A DNA stretch of 64,000 bases, taken from contig NZ_CP008896.1 in the NCBI RefSeq assembly GCF_000730425.1, forward strand, positions 1,054,001 through 1,118,000, read 5' to 3'. Both the position numbers and the translations under genes were made by a program. Each line of letters starts with the position of its first letter. The stretch's first letter is position 1. This DNA is from Pseudomonas fluorescens (lineage in GTDB: Bacteria > Pseudomonadota > Gammaproteobacteria > Pseudomonadales > Pseudomonadaceae). The notes below the pieces were generated by a model. It had not been told where the DNA came from. It worked only from the letters and a program-made list of their open reading frames with translations, and ran no database searches. This document shows positions 26,272 to 34,987 of the stretch, piece by piece.

Positions 26272-29200
26272 CTACCTGACCCCAACACCCAGGTATCGAC
26301 TACGAACCCATTGCTTGATTATTGCTTCGCCTCCGGTGTTTATGTTCCTCCCGTAGTAGTAGCTGAAGAAGAAGAAGCTATGTGAGAAGGTACTTGACCA
26401 GTACAAGGCGTTCCCCATCGGCCAGCGATTGCCATACGCATTGCTCAGGTCGCGCAGTTCATGGATATTGGCCAGACGTACCCCCCGCCGGCTGGCCGCA
26501 TTGAGGATGTCGGTGTAAGTTCCGGCCCCCAGGCCGTAGCACTGGACAACGCCCCCAACCGATACCGTGTAACTCCTGGTTTGTGGCGGCACCGAGTTAT
26601 CGCGGACACTGATCGTTGTCGAGCCATTGCCCCGCACACTCACGAACCCTGCCTGTGTCACGACGGCAACCCCGGTGTTGCTCGACGAATAGACGTATCC
26701 GGGCGTACCCCCCGAGGCGGTGCGGGTGATTGAGTTACCCGCGTTAAACGCCGGCAATACATCGGGATTTCCGGGAATCAGATAGGTACGTCCCGTCAAA
26801 CTGACCGGTGTTTCCGGGAAGACAAGCGGCGCGGTATGTACGATGGTGTACTGAGTTGTGGGGAATACAACGGCTGCGGATTTATCAGAACTGCCGTCAA
26901 AGGTCACAAACACCGACACCACGACCGCTGCATTGTTCTGCAGACTCAGCAGCCAACTGCGCAACACGGGTTTGTTCACAAGCCCGTTGGCCATTTCAAT
27001 GGAGGTGATCGGGTAGGCCACCAAGACCTGCAGTGGAGCAACACCCGAACTGCTCAGGGTTACCCAGACACGCTGCCCGGTACGACTCAAGCGCCATTTA
27101 GCCAAGCCCAGCGAGGCATTACCGCTCATGCTGGAAGGTCTCAGTGCTCCTCCGTGGGCAACACCATTGATCAACGCGCGTGGTAATTGACCGGGCTGGA
27201 TAGTGGCGACCGTGACCTTTTGTTCATCGGACTCACCCGTGCCGCCGCGCCCAAGCTCTGTTGTGTATTGCAGAGAGAAAACGCTCTTTACGCTTTGGGC
27301 AAGCACATCATTGGAGATGTTAAAGGTAACAGTCCCGCCAGCCAGGCCGTCCTGTGTCCCGATTTCAATAACGACGCCACTGGCCAGGATCCAGTACAGG
27401 GTAATGCGGTCCGTTCCGCCAACGTTCATGTTGTCGTAACTCACCAGCACCTGGCACTTGTTTTCGACGACCACCGGATCAATCGTCACCTCTGGCCCAT
27501 CAGCCGGTACAGAGTCTTTGATTCGAGGATGGGGAAACGTGTTGGCCACAAGCTGGACCATGTGATGTCGGACTTCGAACAACACGGCATTGGCCAAGTC
27601 TCCACTATGGTCGAAGGTGACCCAGAAACGGATCGTCAACTCTGACCAATCCTGCAAGTTACGCAAAGCCAGTACCGGGGTTTCGCTGGTGATGCCATTG
27701 ATGACCTCCGTCCCATCGACATCTCGCCCCCGATAAACTTCGTTGACATAGGTATTCCCGTTATTGCGAATACCGTCATAGCGCAACCACATGCGCTGCC
27801 CCTGGTTTGCATAGATCCAGGGCGCGACACGGGTTTCGTCAAAGTCCTGGAGCAATGGCACTTCCAGCACGGCGTTGTGGCCAATGCTGTCGATCAATGG
27901 CCCCGCCGGGTGAACCAGCGGCAAGAGGTGCAACATCAGAACGGGTGAAGACGTTTCGAAGCCGTTGCGCAGGACCTTGAAAAATACCTGGATGGTGCGG
28001 CCACTGGGGTGGATGTTGAAACCGATAGGGGCGGTCGGAATCCTGAAATCAATAAAGGTGCCACTCTGGTTTTCCACCAGCTCAAAGTGACTCCCAAGCC
28101 CAGGAAGACCTTGCCAGCACACCTGAACCTTGTCGGTGGTTTTGATGAACTCATAACGCACCCGCACCGTTGCGCCATCTGGCCAGACCAACGCCGGGTC
28201 TAGTTCGTCAGATCCGGTTGTTGCTTGCAGCACCTCAGGCAGGAACAACTCTCCAAGGGCGGTGCCTATCGTGACCACCACCTCCTCAGAGTATTGAATG
28301 ACGTCGAATCGCTGCCGCAAGTAGCTGACGGTAAGCGTGCCGTCGAGATTATCGATAAACAACCGCCGGGCGATATCAGCAATAAATGGGTTGCTTGCCA
28401 CGCCCACGATGTACTCAACGGTTTCCCTGCCCGTCAGCGAGCCGATGAATTCAACAATGACGACGTCCCCGGATCTGAACTCATCCTGCAATTCAAGGGT
28501 GCCGACACTGCCAAGATGCGCAGGGTCGATGTTGCCATTGATAGCCTCCTGAATGATTGGGGCGCGCAAGTCTCTTGGAGGGCGGCCAATCTGCACCCAT
28601 AAGCGATCCGATTCACGGCTTCCCGCAGCATCAGAGACAACATAGTGAATATTGGTATCACGCAGCCCTTCGAAAATGGAGTACACCGGATTAAGGAAAT
28701 CCCGCAGCCGTGGATGAGCACCTGCTACACGTGAGCTTGACCGACGCTCGACACTGCCGTCCGGATGATGGGCAGAGATCTCAACTTTCAGTTCGTCCCC
28801 GGCGTTGCCTGGAGGTTGGTAATCAGGCATCCGCGTGGTGATAAAGGATAAATCCGCCGGGATTGACGGGCCGTGTGCCTGGTCAACCGAAGGCTTGGGC
28901 AACTCAAAACGAACCCCGGCCACCGTATAAGTTGATGTTCTGGAGGATAAGTCTTCCACCCCTGCTCTTTCCCGAACATACGACACGGATAGGGTGCTCT
29001 GGATCAACGATCTGACAAATTCGTTATGTATCGGGAACTCAAGGAATACATTCAGGCGAAGGACTTCCTGTCGCATTGTCAGGTTGACGTACTCGCCGTC
29101 AACCGTCGTGCCCTGGACCATCAGCACAATAAAGTCACCCACAATGAAAGGCCCATTGCGCAAAACCGCGACTTCGGCGGTCGCCGGTGCTCTGCCAAGC

Positions 29201-30117
29201 GCGTCGGCATCCAGTACCATCGTTGACTCATCGGCTTCGATGATGATGGGCTCGTCCAGCAATGTAAGGTCCAGGTCCACTACCACTGGCACCGGTTTGC
29301 ACCATGGCTGTAACTCGCCAGAGCGGTTCAGCACCTCATCGTACAAATAGAACTGCACGACAAAATGCCCTGAGTCGGCAAAGTGCAAAAAGTCTCGATC
29401 AATATGAAAAACCAGATCCTGTCCAACCTGGCCCTCCGTGATCGGCGGAACATCAAACCTGTGTGCCCCCCAGTAGAACATGACCAGGTCATTGACCCGC
29501 ATGTTCTCCCAATGCTTGATCGTGGCGGTAACGCCGCGGGCTGCCACAACGGAGTCAATAAGGGTATCCGACAGCGTCAGCAGCAATTTGGAGTGCCAAC
29601 TCTCATGGGGCCGTTCATCGGCACCACCTGGCCGGGTCTCCTTGGTAAACACGCGCTGGGGCGCTGATGTGCTGATCCGTCCGCTACCAACTCTTTCGAC
29701 TTCTCCAAATACATCCGATACAAAGCCCAGCGGCACATGTTCCCTGAGGACGGTCAAGAAAAACCGGCGGTCGCTGAAGCTCTCTGACGTCACCTCTTCC
29801 TGCTTAAGGAGTATTCCTTCCATATAGATTCGATAGACGTCCCCCACATTGATTTGGTCCCAACGCTCGAAGGCATAGGTCAAGCCTTCCTCCAGGTGAC
29901 GGATTCCCACACCATAGGCGGCCCCTTCAACGGGGACGACCGCTGCGGGCGAGGTGTAGGGCGGCTCAAGATCCTCCACCACTCGAGGCAGTTCATCTGA
30001 AGAGGGTGACGGATCATTGTCAGAGCCTTCGGATATTGGAAGGGATATCTCTTGGGCTAGCTCAGGAATTTCCTGTGTTTCCAAGCTCTGATGGGGAGCG
30101 GCTCGTTTTTTAGGCAT
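26272..30117 (-). CDS. 1281-residue beta-sandwich repeat protein with C-lectin-like end
   Basis: The protein starts with a polar, probably disordered 60-residue region (MPKKRAAPHQSLETQEIPEL) without a signal peptide or lipobox. The rest is a chain of about seven diverged Ig-like beta-sandwich units of 120-150 residues, each opening with a linker such as RDLRAPIIQEAINGNIDP or FPHPRIKDSVPADGPEVTID. Near residues 1100-1180 is a Big_2-like domain (ASGGTPGYVYSSSNTGVAVV, GNGSTTISVRDN). Residues 1188-1281 resemble the C-lectin-like Lcl/DUF1566 fold (ELRDLSNAYGNRWP, NALYWSSTF). Base composition is lower in G+C than the flanks. Function is unknown; a surface or toxin-like adhesin is possible but the export route is unclear. 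Confidence 0.8.
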   Translation of the reverse strand: MPKKRAAPHQSLETQEIPELAQEISLPISEGSDNDPSPSSDELPRVVEDLEPPYTSPAAVVPVEGAAYGVGIRHLEEGLTYAFERWDQINVGDVYRIYMEGILLKQEEVTSESFSDRRFFLTVLREHVPLGFVSDVFGEVERVGSGRISTSAPQRVFTKETRPGGADERPHESWHSKLLLTLSDTLIDSVVAARGVTATIKHWENMRVNDLVMFYWGAHRFDVPPITEGQVGQDLVFHIDRDFLHFADSGHFVVQFYLYDEVLNRSGELQPWCKPVPVVVDLDLTLLDEPIIIEADESTMVLDADALGRAPATAEVAVLRNGPFIVGDFIVLMVQGTTVDGEYVNLTMRQEVLRLNVFLEFPIHNEFVRSLIQSTLSVSYVRERAGVEDLSSRTSTYTVAGVRFELPKPSVDQAHGPSIPADLSFITTRMPDYQPPGNAGDELKVEISAHHPDGSVERRSSSRVAGAHPRLRDFLNPVYSIFEGLRDTNIHYVVSDAAGSRESDRLWVQIGRPPRDLRAPIIQEAINGNIDPAHLGSVGTLELQDEFRSGDVVIVEFIGSLTGRETVEYIVGVASNPFIADIARRLFIDNLDGTLTVSYLRQRFDVIQYSEEVVVTIGTALGELFLPEVLQATTGSDELDPALVWPDGATVRVRYEFIKTTDKVQVCWQGLPGLGSHFELVENQSGTFIDFRIPTAPIGFNIHPSGRTIQVFFKVLRNGFETSSPVLMLHLLPLVHPAGPLIDSIGHNAVLEVPLLQDFDETRVAPWIYANQGQRMWLRYDGIRNNGNTYVNEVYRGRDVDGTEVINGITSETPVLALRNLQDWSELTIRFWVTFDHSGDLANAVLFEVRHHMVQLVANTFPHPRIKDSVPADGPEVTIDPVVVENKCQVLVSYDNMNVGGTDRITLYWILASGVVIEIGTQDGLAGGTVTFNISNDVLAQSVKSVFSLQYTTELGRGGTGESDEQKVTVATIQPGQLPRALINGVAHGGALRPSSMSGNASLGLAKWRLSRTGQRVWVTLSSSGVAPLQVLVAYPITSIEMANGLVNKPVLRSWLLSLQNNAAVVVSVFVTFDGSSDKSAAVVFPTTQYTIVHTAPLVFPETPVSLTGRTYLIPGNPDVLPAFNAGNSITRTASGGTPGYVYSSSNTGVAVVTQAGFVSVRGNGSTTISVRDNSVPPQTRSYTVSVGGVVQCYGLGAGTYTDILNAASRRGVRLANIHELRDLSNAYGNRWPMGNALYWSSTFSHSFFFFSYYYGRNINTGGEAIIKQWVRSRYLGVGVR

Positions 30118-30194
30118 GATTTCTCTCCAGGTGTAGGGCGTGTAACGAACACGTCACTGGAGAAATCAAACGCTCGCGGTCCTCTAACGTCTAG

Positions 30195-30210
30195 CTGTCA
30201 AAGTTGACAG
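30195..30210. promoter_or_regulatory. Palindrome upstream of the large repeat-protein gene
   Basis: CTGTCAA-AG-TTGACAG is a perfect 7-2-7 inverted repeat, 78-93 bases upstream of the ATG at 30117. The position suits an operator for the leftward gene. No regulator can be assigned to it. Confidence 0.5.
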
Positions 30211-30337
30211 TAACGACGAGTGGTCAGAGCCTAATTGCAGAAAAATCTTACCTGGATTTTTTCTTACATTTTTTTCACGTTTTATTCACACTCACAAACG
30301 TAATGTGAAGCCTCATCCGTTACAAATGTTGCATATC

Positions 30338-30366
30338 AAGCCCGCCGCCCCAGCGGGCTTTTTTTG
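30338..30366 (+). terminator. Intrinsic terminator on the plus strand
   Basis: AAGCCCGC, a seven-base loop and GCGGGCTT are followed by five more T residues, a classical Rho-independent terminator for rightward transcription. No plus-strand gene precedes it within 4 kb, which suggests either a small RNA started in the AT-rich region just upstream or antisense transcription of the large gene's leader. In the leftward sense it lacks a U tail after the stem. Confidence 0.7.
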
Positions 30367-30499
30367 TGCGCAGTTTGATCTGAACGACACCGCCAACCCT
30401 GCGCGAGTAACTCCCGAACACCGGAGGGCTGCGCCAGGATCGACAGTCACCTGCCTCGCCAAAGCTCGACAACCTCCACATTTGATCAGTGTGACGGAG

Positions 30500-31255
30500 T
30501 CAGTGAACAACTTTGCTGACAGCCGGCAACGCGGACTGTTCGCGAATCGCGCGCTGGGTATCGAGTACCCGCGCCAGTGCCGTTTCGGCTTGCGGGCTTT
30601 GCTGCGGCACGCGGATGGCCGCCGAGACCAGCGTGATCAACTTGGCCATGACTTCAGCATCCGTTGCCGGGCGCCCCAAACTCATTGAGTTCATCAGCAG
30701 GCGCAGTTCGGTACCCGCCATCACCCCGGAAATCGCCTTCAGGGCAAATTGCAGGCGCACCCCCAGCTCATTGCGCGGCAGGTCGGGCAGCGCCAGGGCG
30801 AACGCCTCGAAGAAACGCTGGAACACCGGCTGGTAATGGACCTTGAGGTATTCCTGGATAAACGGCGAGGTATCGCTGTAGACCCGGCCCAGGAAGCGGA
30901 TGAACGAACGCCCTTCGCCGCTGGCCGGGTCACTGCGCTCCAGGCCCATGGCCGGGGCAAACAACACGCCGAGCAAGGTATCGCAATCGAGCGGGCCGTC
31001 AGACTCTGCCTCGCAGCGGGCGAGCAATTCCAGGCGTTGCTCGTTGAGCGGTTCCAGGCGTTGCATGAGCAAGGTTTTCATCAGGGAGTCCTTGTCCCCG
31101 AAGTGATAGTTGACAGCGGCGAGGTTGACCTGAGCCTTCTCGGTGATTTGCCGCAATAACACGGCGTCGTAGCCGTACTTGATGAAAAGAGCCTCTGTCG
31201 CATCCAGCAGTCGAGTCTTGGTTACATTTGGAGCGCTGAGTTTCTTCGCGACCAT
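30500..31255 (-). CDS. TetR-family transcriptional regulator
   Basis: This 251-residue repressor has the N-terminal TetR helix-turn-helix (RLLDATEALFIKYGYDAVLL, ITEKAQVNLAAVNYHFGDKD) and a helical ligand-binding domain. The VNLAAVNYHFG segment is that of the PsrA-like branch. It is divergent from a four-gene ABC exporter, with a 354-base gap that has TGTTTT-AAAA elements near both starts, so it is likely the repressor of the exporter and of itself. The ligand is unknown. Confidence 0.88.
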   Translation of the reverse strand: MVAKKLSAPNVTKTRLLDATEALFIKYGYDAVLLRQITEKAQVNLAAVNYHFGDKDSLMKTLLMQRLEPLNEQRLELLARCEAESDGPLDCDTLLGVLFAPAMGLERSDPASGEGRSFIRFLGRVYSDTSPFIQEYLKVHYQPVFQRFFEAFALALPDLPRNELGVRLQFALKAISGVMAGTELRLLMNSMSLGRPATDAEVMAKLITLVSAAIRVPQQSPQAETALARVLDTQRAIREQSALPAVSKVVH

Positions 31256-31609
31256 ATAAGTTCCACGGGGGAAATATGTTTTAAAAAAAAATTTGATTTT
31301 TTATACCGGGGCAGGTGCGCGAAAGCAAGTAGTGACACTGCGCCATACTATCCAAACGCCGTGCCGATCGCCCTGTAAACGGTTTTCCAGGGGCTGGCGC
31401 CGGTGCTTTTTAACCCCAGGCATCCGCTCTGCCACACCAAAAACCGCTCTATCTCTGTAGCTGGCGAAGCCGCTGGATCACAGTTACTATTCAAACAATG
31501 TTTTTAAAACAAGAATAAAAACCAGCTGTTGGCTGCCGCGCCACAGACCCTGAACATGTTACAAATATTTTCAGGATCAAACCGGGTTGCCACAGCGCAA
31601 GGCGTAGTC
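31256..31609. promoter_or_regulatory. Divergent control region of TetR gene and ABC exporter
   Basis: This 354-base gap carries the candidate TetR operators described separately, one next to the TetR gene start (TGTTTTAAAA from 31277) and one about 100 bases before the exporter. The middle part (31320-31480) shows no ORF and no clear structure. Confidence 0.55.
31499..31511. promoter_or_regulatory. Candidate TetR operator before the ABC exporter operon
   Basis: TGTTTT-T-AAAACA is a perfect 6-1-6 palindrome about 100 bases upstream of the exporter start. A related TGTTTTAAAA element lies at 31277-31286, 22 bases upstream of the TetR start. Recurrence of the same half-site at both promoters supports operator function. 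Confidence 0.5.
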
Positions 31610-32317
31610 ATGATGACAGACACCCCAACGCTCCCAGGCTTTATTTCTCTGCAAGGCATCGGCAAAAGCTATCAACTGGCCGGGCAGCACCTGAGCATTC
31701 TCAACGATGTCAGCCTGTCCATCGCCCGCGGAGAAAGCTGCGGCATCCTTGGCGCTTCCGGCTCCGGCAAAAGCACCCTGCTCAACATCCTCGGCCTGCT
31801 GGACCTGCCCGACTGCGGCGCCTATCACTTCGCCGGCCACGACATATTCGACGCCACAGCGGATCAACTGGCCGCGATTCGCAACCAGCAGATCGGCTTT
31901 GTGTTCCAGAGCTTCAACCTGCTGCCGCGCCTCAGCGCCTTGGACAACGTAGCCCTGCCCCTGGCTTATCGCGGGGTGTCGCGCCAGGAATCGGTGGCGC
32001 GGGCCCTGCATATGTTGGAGCAGGTCGGCCTGGCCGAACGGGCCCACCACCGCCCCGCCGACCTCTCCGGCGGCCAGCGCCAGCGGGTGGCCATTGCCCG
32101 GGCGCTGGTGGGCGCGCCAGGGGTGATCCTGGCTGACGAGCCCACCGGCAACCTCGACAGCCACACCGCCCGCGACATCATGGATCTGCTGCTGGCCCTG
32201 AACCACGAGCAGGGCGTCACGTTGATCATCGTCACCCACGACGCGCATATCGCCGAACGCCTGAACCGTCAGGTATTGGTACGCAACGGCGTGGTCCATG
32301 AGGCTGAGTGCGTATGA
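31610..32317 (+). CDS. ABC exporter ATPase, MacB/LolD type
   Basis: This 235-residue ATPase has Walker A GASGSGKSTLLNILGLLD, the Q-loop IGFVFQSFNLLPRLSALDNV, the ABC signature LSGGQRQRVAIARAL, Walker B VILADEPTGNLDS and the switch His in IIVTHDAHIAERL. The QSFNLLPRL and GNLDS forms are typical of the MacB/LolD group. ATG 31610 follows AAGG by about eight bases; ATG 31613 is equally possible. The stop overlaps the permease start, so the operon is tightly coupled. Confidence 0.93.
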   Translation: MMTDTPTLPGFISLQGIGKSYQLAGQHLSILNDVSLSIARGESCGILGASGSGKSTLLNILGLLDLPDCGAYHFAGHDIFDATADQLAAIRNQQIGFVFQSFNLLPRLSALDNVALPLAYRGVSRQESVARALHMLEQVGLAERAHHRPADLSGGQRQRVAIARALVGAPGVILADEPTGNLDSHTARDIMDLLLALNHEQGVTLIIVTHDAHIAERLNRQVLVRNGVVHEAECV

Positions 32318-33513
32318 GCCTGGGGGTCGCACAGAGCCTGAGCCAATTGCTCCACGAAGCGTTTGTCAGCCTGCGAACCCTGGGCAAGCGCTCCATCCTG
32401 GCCTTGCTGGGAATCGTCATCGGCAGTTCGTCGGTGGTCGCGCTGATCAATATCGGGCATAACGCCGCCGAAGATGCGGCCATGATTTTCAAGGACATGG
32501 GCACCGACACCCTGGTGGCGCAGTTCCCGCCCAAGGCCGGCAGTGTGGCGCGCATGCCCAACAGCCTCAATCTGCAAGCCGTACACCAGGCGGTGCCCGG
32601 CATTGCCCATATCGGCGCGATTTCCTCGTTCAGCGGCCCCGTCATCTTTCATGGCCGCACCACCAACGCCGGCTTGATTGGCAGCACCCCTGGCCTCAAG
32701 GACGCCATGCGCCTGGTACTGCGCGAAGGTCGCTTCCTGTCCGAGTTCGACAGCGGCGAAACCTTCGCGGTGATCGGCGACCAGATCGCCCAGGCGTTAA
32801 GCGCGCCCGGCGACCCATTGCGCCTGGGCGATCGGGTGCGGGTCAACGACTATCTGTTCCTGATCATCGGCATCCTGCAGAACCAGCCGCGGTCGATGCT
32901 GATCCCGGTGCAAATCAACGAATCACTGTTCATCCCTGCCGCCGGCATGCGCCGCATCTATTCCTCACCCCAGGTCGGCAGCGTAGTCCTGCGCGCAGCG
33001 GCCGGCCAGGACATGGAGCGCATCGCCGCCGACGCCACCAAGGCCTTGAGCGCGCAACTCCCTGAGCACACCGTCGAGATCCAGATCCCCCAGCAAATGA
33101 TCGACGGCATGACCCGGCAAAGTCGCACATTCGCCTATCTGCTGCTGGCCCTGGGTGCCATCTCCCTGGTCGGCGGCGGGGTCGGCGTGATGAATGTGAT
33201 GCTGATGAACGTTTCGCAGCGCCGCCGGGAAATCGGCATCCGCATGGCCCTGGGCGCCCGCCAGCGGGATATCCGCAACCTGTTCCTGCTCGAAGCCGTC
33301 ACCCTCACGGCGGTCGGCGCGCTGTGCGGCGCGGTACTGGGCATGAGCGCCGCCTATCTCTACGCATGGCTGTCGGGCTGGCAGTTTTCCCTCGCCGTGT
33401 CGGCCCTGCCCCTGGGGGTGGGCAGTACGTTGTTGGTGGGATTGTTTTTCGGTATCTACCCGGCCGTCTCGGCGTCACACTTGCAGCCAGTGGAGGCCCT
33501 GCGCGATGAATAA
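32314..33513 (+). CDS. ABC exporter permease, MacB/FtsX type
   Basis: This 399-residue permease has one N-terminal membrane helix (about residues 28-48, GKRSILALLGIVIGSSSVV), a large periplasmic MacB_PCD domain and three C-terminal helices with the FtsX motif GGGVGVMNVMLMNVSQRRRE followed by GIRMALGARQRDIRNLFL. The GARQRDIRNLFLLEAV segment is diagnostic of MacB. Unlike E. coli MacB, ATPase and permease are separate proteins. It starts at ATG 32314 within the ATPase stop and overlaps the next gene by eight bases. Confidence 0.93.
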   Translation: MSLGVAQSLSQLLHEAFVSLRTLGKRSILALLGIVIGSSSVVALINIGHNAAEDAAMIFKDMGTDTLVAQFPPKAGSVARMPNSLNLQAVHQAVPGIAHIGAISSFSGPVIFHGRTTNAGLIGSTPGLKDAMRLVLREGRFLSEFDSGETFAVIGDQIAQALSAPGDPLRLGDRVRVNDYLFLIIGILQNQPRSMLIPVQINESLFIPAAGMRRIYSSPQVGSVVLRAAAGQDMERIAADATKALSAQLPEHTVEIQIPQQMIDGMTRQSRTFAYLLLALGAISLVGGGVGVMNVMLMNVSQRRREIGIRMALGARQRDIRNLFLLEAVTLTAVGALCGAVLGMSAAYLYAWLSGWQFSLAVSALPLGVGSTLLVGLFFGIYPAVSASHLQPVEALRDE

Positions 33514-34987
33514 ATCCCTGCTGTTGCTGATCACCCTGGCAAGCCTGCCCTGTGTGGCCGCCGATATCGTGATCCGGCCCTCGGCGCCGACCACCACGCG
33601 CAGTGGCTATGAACGCAGTGTCTCGCTCAATGCCCAGCTCACCACCCTGACCCTGGGCGATGCAGTGTACCTGGGCTTGCGCAACAACCCGGCGATTCGC
33701 AGCGCGTACCTGCAACGGGTGGCACAGAAGTTCGACCTGCGGGTGGCCGAAGATACCTTCACCCCCAAGCTGGTACTCAACAGTGCCTACCGCACCACCC
33801 AAGGCAGCGACGACCGTACCCGAAATGCCAACCTGGCCCCCACCACCAGCTTGCTTGGCGAATACGGTACCCGGTTGAGCATGGGCTGGACCCAACAACT
33901 GAACAACGCTAACCGCGCCGGGCGTTACCGCAGCGACGGCCTGGACCTGGCCGTCATCCAGCCATTGATGCGCGGTGCGGGCTGGGACGCCACCACCGCC
34001 CCCCTGCGGTTGTCGCGTCTTTCCGAGCAGGCCAACCGCTTGAACCTCAAGGCCAACGTCGCGCAGACCATCAGCCAGATCATCTCCACCTACCGCGAAT
34101 TGTTGCGTGCCCAGGAACAACTGAATATCGCCCAGGACGCGCTCAAGCGCTCCAATACCCTGTTGGATGTGAACAAGGCGCTGATCAGTGCCGGGCGCAT
34201 GGCCGAATTCGAGATCGTCCAGACCGAAGCCGACATCGCCTCCCAGCAATTGAGCGTCGAGGAATCCCAGAATCAGCTGGATATGAGTCGCCTGTCGTTG
34301 CTGCGCCTGTTGGCCCTGGACCTGGCGACCCCGATCCGCGCCACCGAAGCCCTGGAAGCGTCGCGCATGGACATCGACAAACGCGAGGCCTTCAACCTGG
34401 CGCAGAACCAGCAGCCCGAGTACCTGGCGGCCCTGCTGGGCAGCCAACAGGCCGACCTCAACCTGGTATTGGCCAAGGACTCCGGGCGCTGGCAGGTCGA
34501 TCTGGTAGGCGGCGCCAACCAGATCCGTGCCAATACCGATAACGACGCGGGCAGCACCAGCAATCGGCGCTGGGACAGCTATGCCGGCGTGCAGGTGCGC
34601 ATTCCCATCGGCGATATCAGTACCCGCCAGGCCGAAGTCCGCGCCCGGGTGGATGTGGAGAACCAGGCGATCCTGATCACCGACGCGCGCCAGGAACTGG
34701 AGCGCAGCGTCAATAACGTGGTACGCGACCTTGGCACCCGCTGGCGCCAGTATGAAATTGCCCAGCGGGCCGTGGAACTGTCCCGGCGCAAGATCGATAT
34801 CGAACGGGACAAACTCGCCGCCGGGCGCTCCACCAACTTCCAGGTACTGAGTTTCGAGGCTGATTTGCGCAACGCCGAAAATGCTCGCCTGAACGCACTG
34901 ATTGCTTATCTGAATGCCCAGACCCAGCTCGATCTGACGCTGGGCATGACCCTGGAAAGCTGGGAAATCGCCCTCAATGACTACTAA
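33506..34987 (+). CDS. TolC-family outer-membrane efflux protein
   Basis: This 493-residue protein starts with a signal peptide (MNKSLLLLITLASLPCVAA) and carries two OEP repeats of long helices (for example QTISQIISTYRELLRAQEQL and RQELERSVNNVVRDLGTRWR) that build the periplasmic tunnel. The strand segments YAGVQVRIPIGDISTRQAEV and GYERSVSLNA fit the barrel part. It overlaps both neighbours and is the outer-membrane duct for the tripartite exporter. Confidence 0.9.
   Translation: MNKSLLLLITLASLPCVAADIVIRPSAPTTTRSGYERSVSLNAQLTTLTLGDAVYLGLRNNPAIRSAYLQRVAQKFDLRVAEDTFTPKLVLNSAYRTTQGSDDRTRNANLAPTTSLLGEYGTRLSMGWTQQLNNANRAGRYRSDGLDLAVIQPLMRGAGWDATTAPLRLSRLSEQANRLNLKANVAQTISQIISTYRELLRAQEQLNIAQDALKRSNTLLDVNKALISAGRMAEFEIVQTEADIASQQLSVEESQNQLDMSRLSLLRLLALDLATPIRATEALEASRMDIDKREAFNLAQNQQPEYLAALLGSQQADLNLVLAKDSGRWQVDLVGGANQIRANTDNDAGSTSNRRWDSYAGVQVRIPIGDISTRQAEVRARVDVENQAILITDARQELERSVNNVVRDLGTRWRQYEIAQRAVELSRRKIDIERDKLAAGRSTNFQVLSFEADLRNAENARLNALIAYLNAQTQLDLTLGMTLESWEIALNDY

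Larger units (their letters stand above)
30118..30499. other. AT-rich intergenic region, 382 bases
   Basis: This gap between the large repeat-protein gene and the TetR gene (both leftward) contains a 16-base palindrome at 30195 and a plus-strand intrinsic terminator at 30338. The stretch 30235-30310 is very AT-rich with T runs. No ORF with a ribosome binding site was found. Confidence 0.6.

Noticed and set aside
26272..26560. Variable region of a diversity-generating retroelement in the lectin-like domain
   Set aside because: The C-lectin-like fold and Tyr/Ser/Asn-rich tip recall such targets, but no reverse transcriptase and no template repeat were seen nearby.
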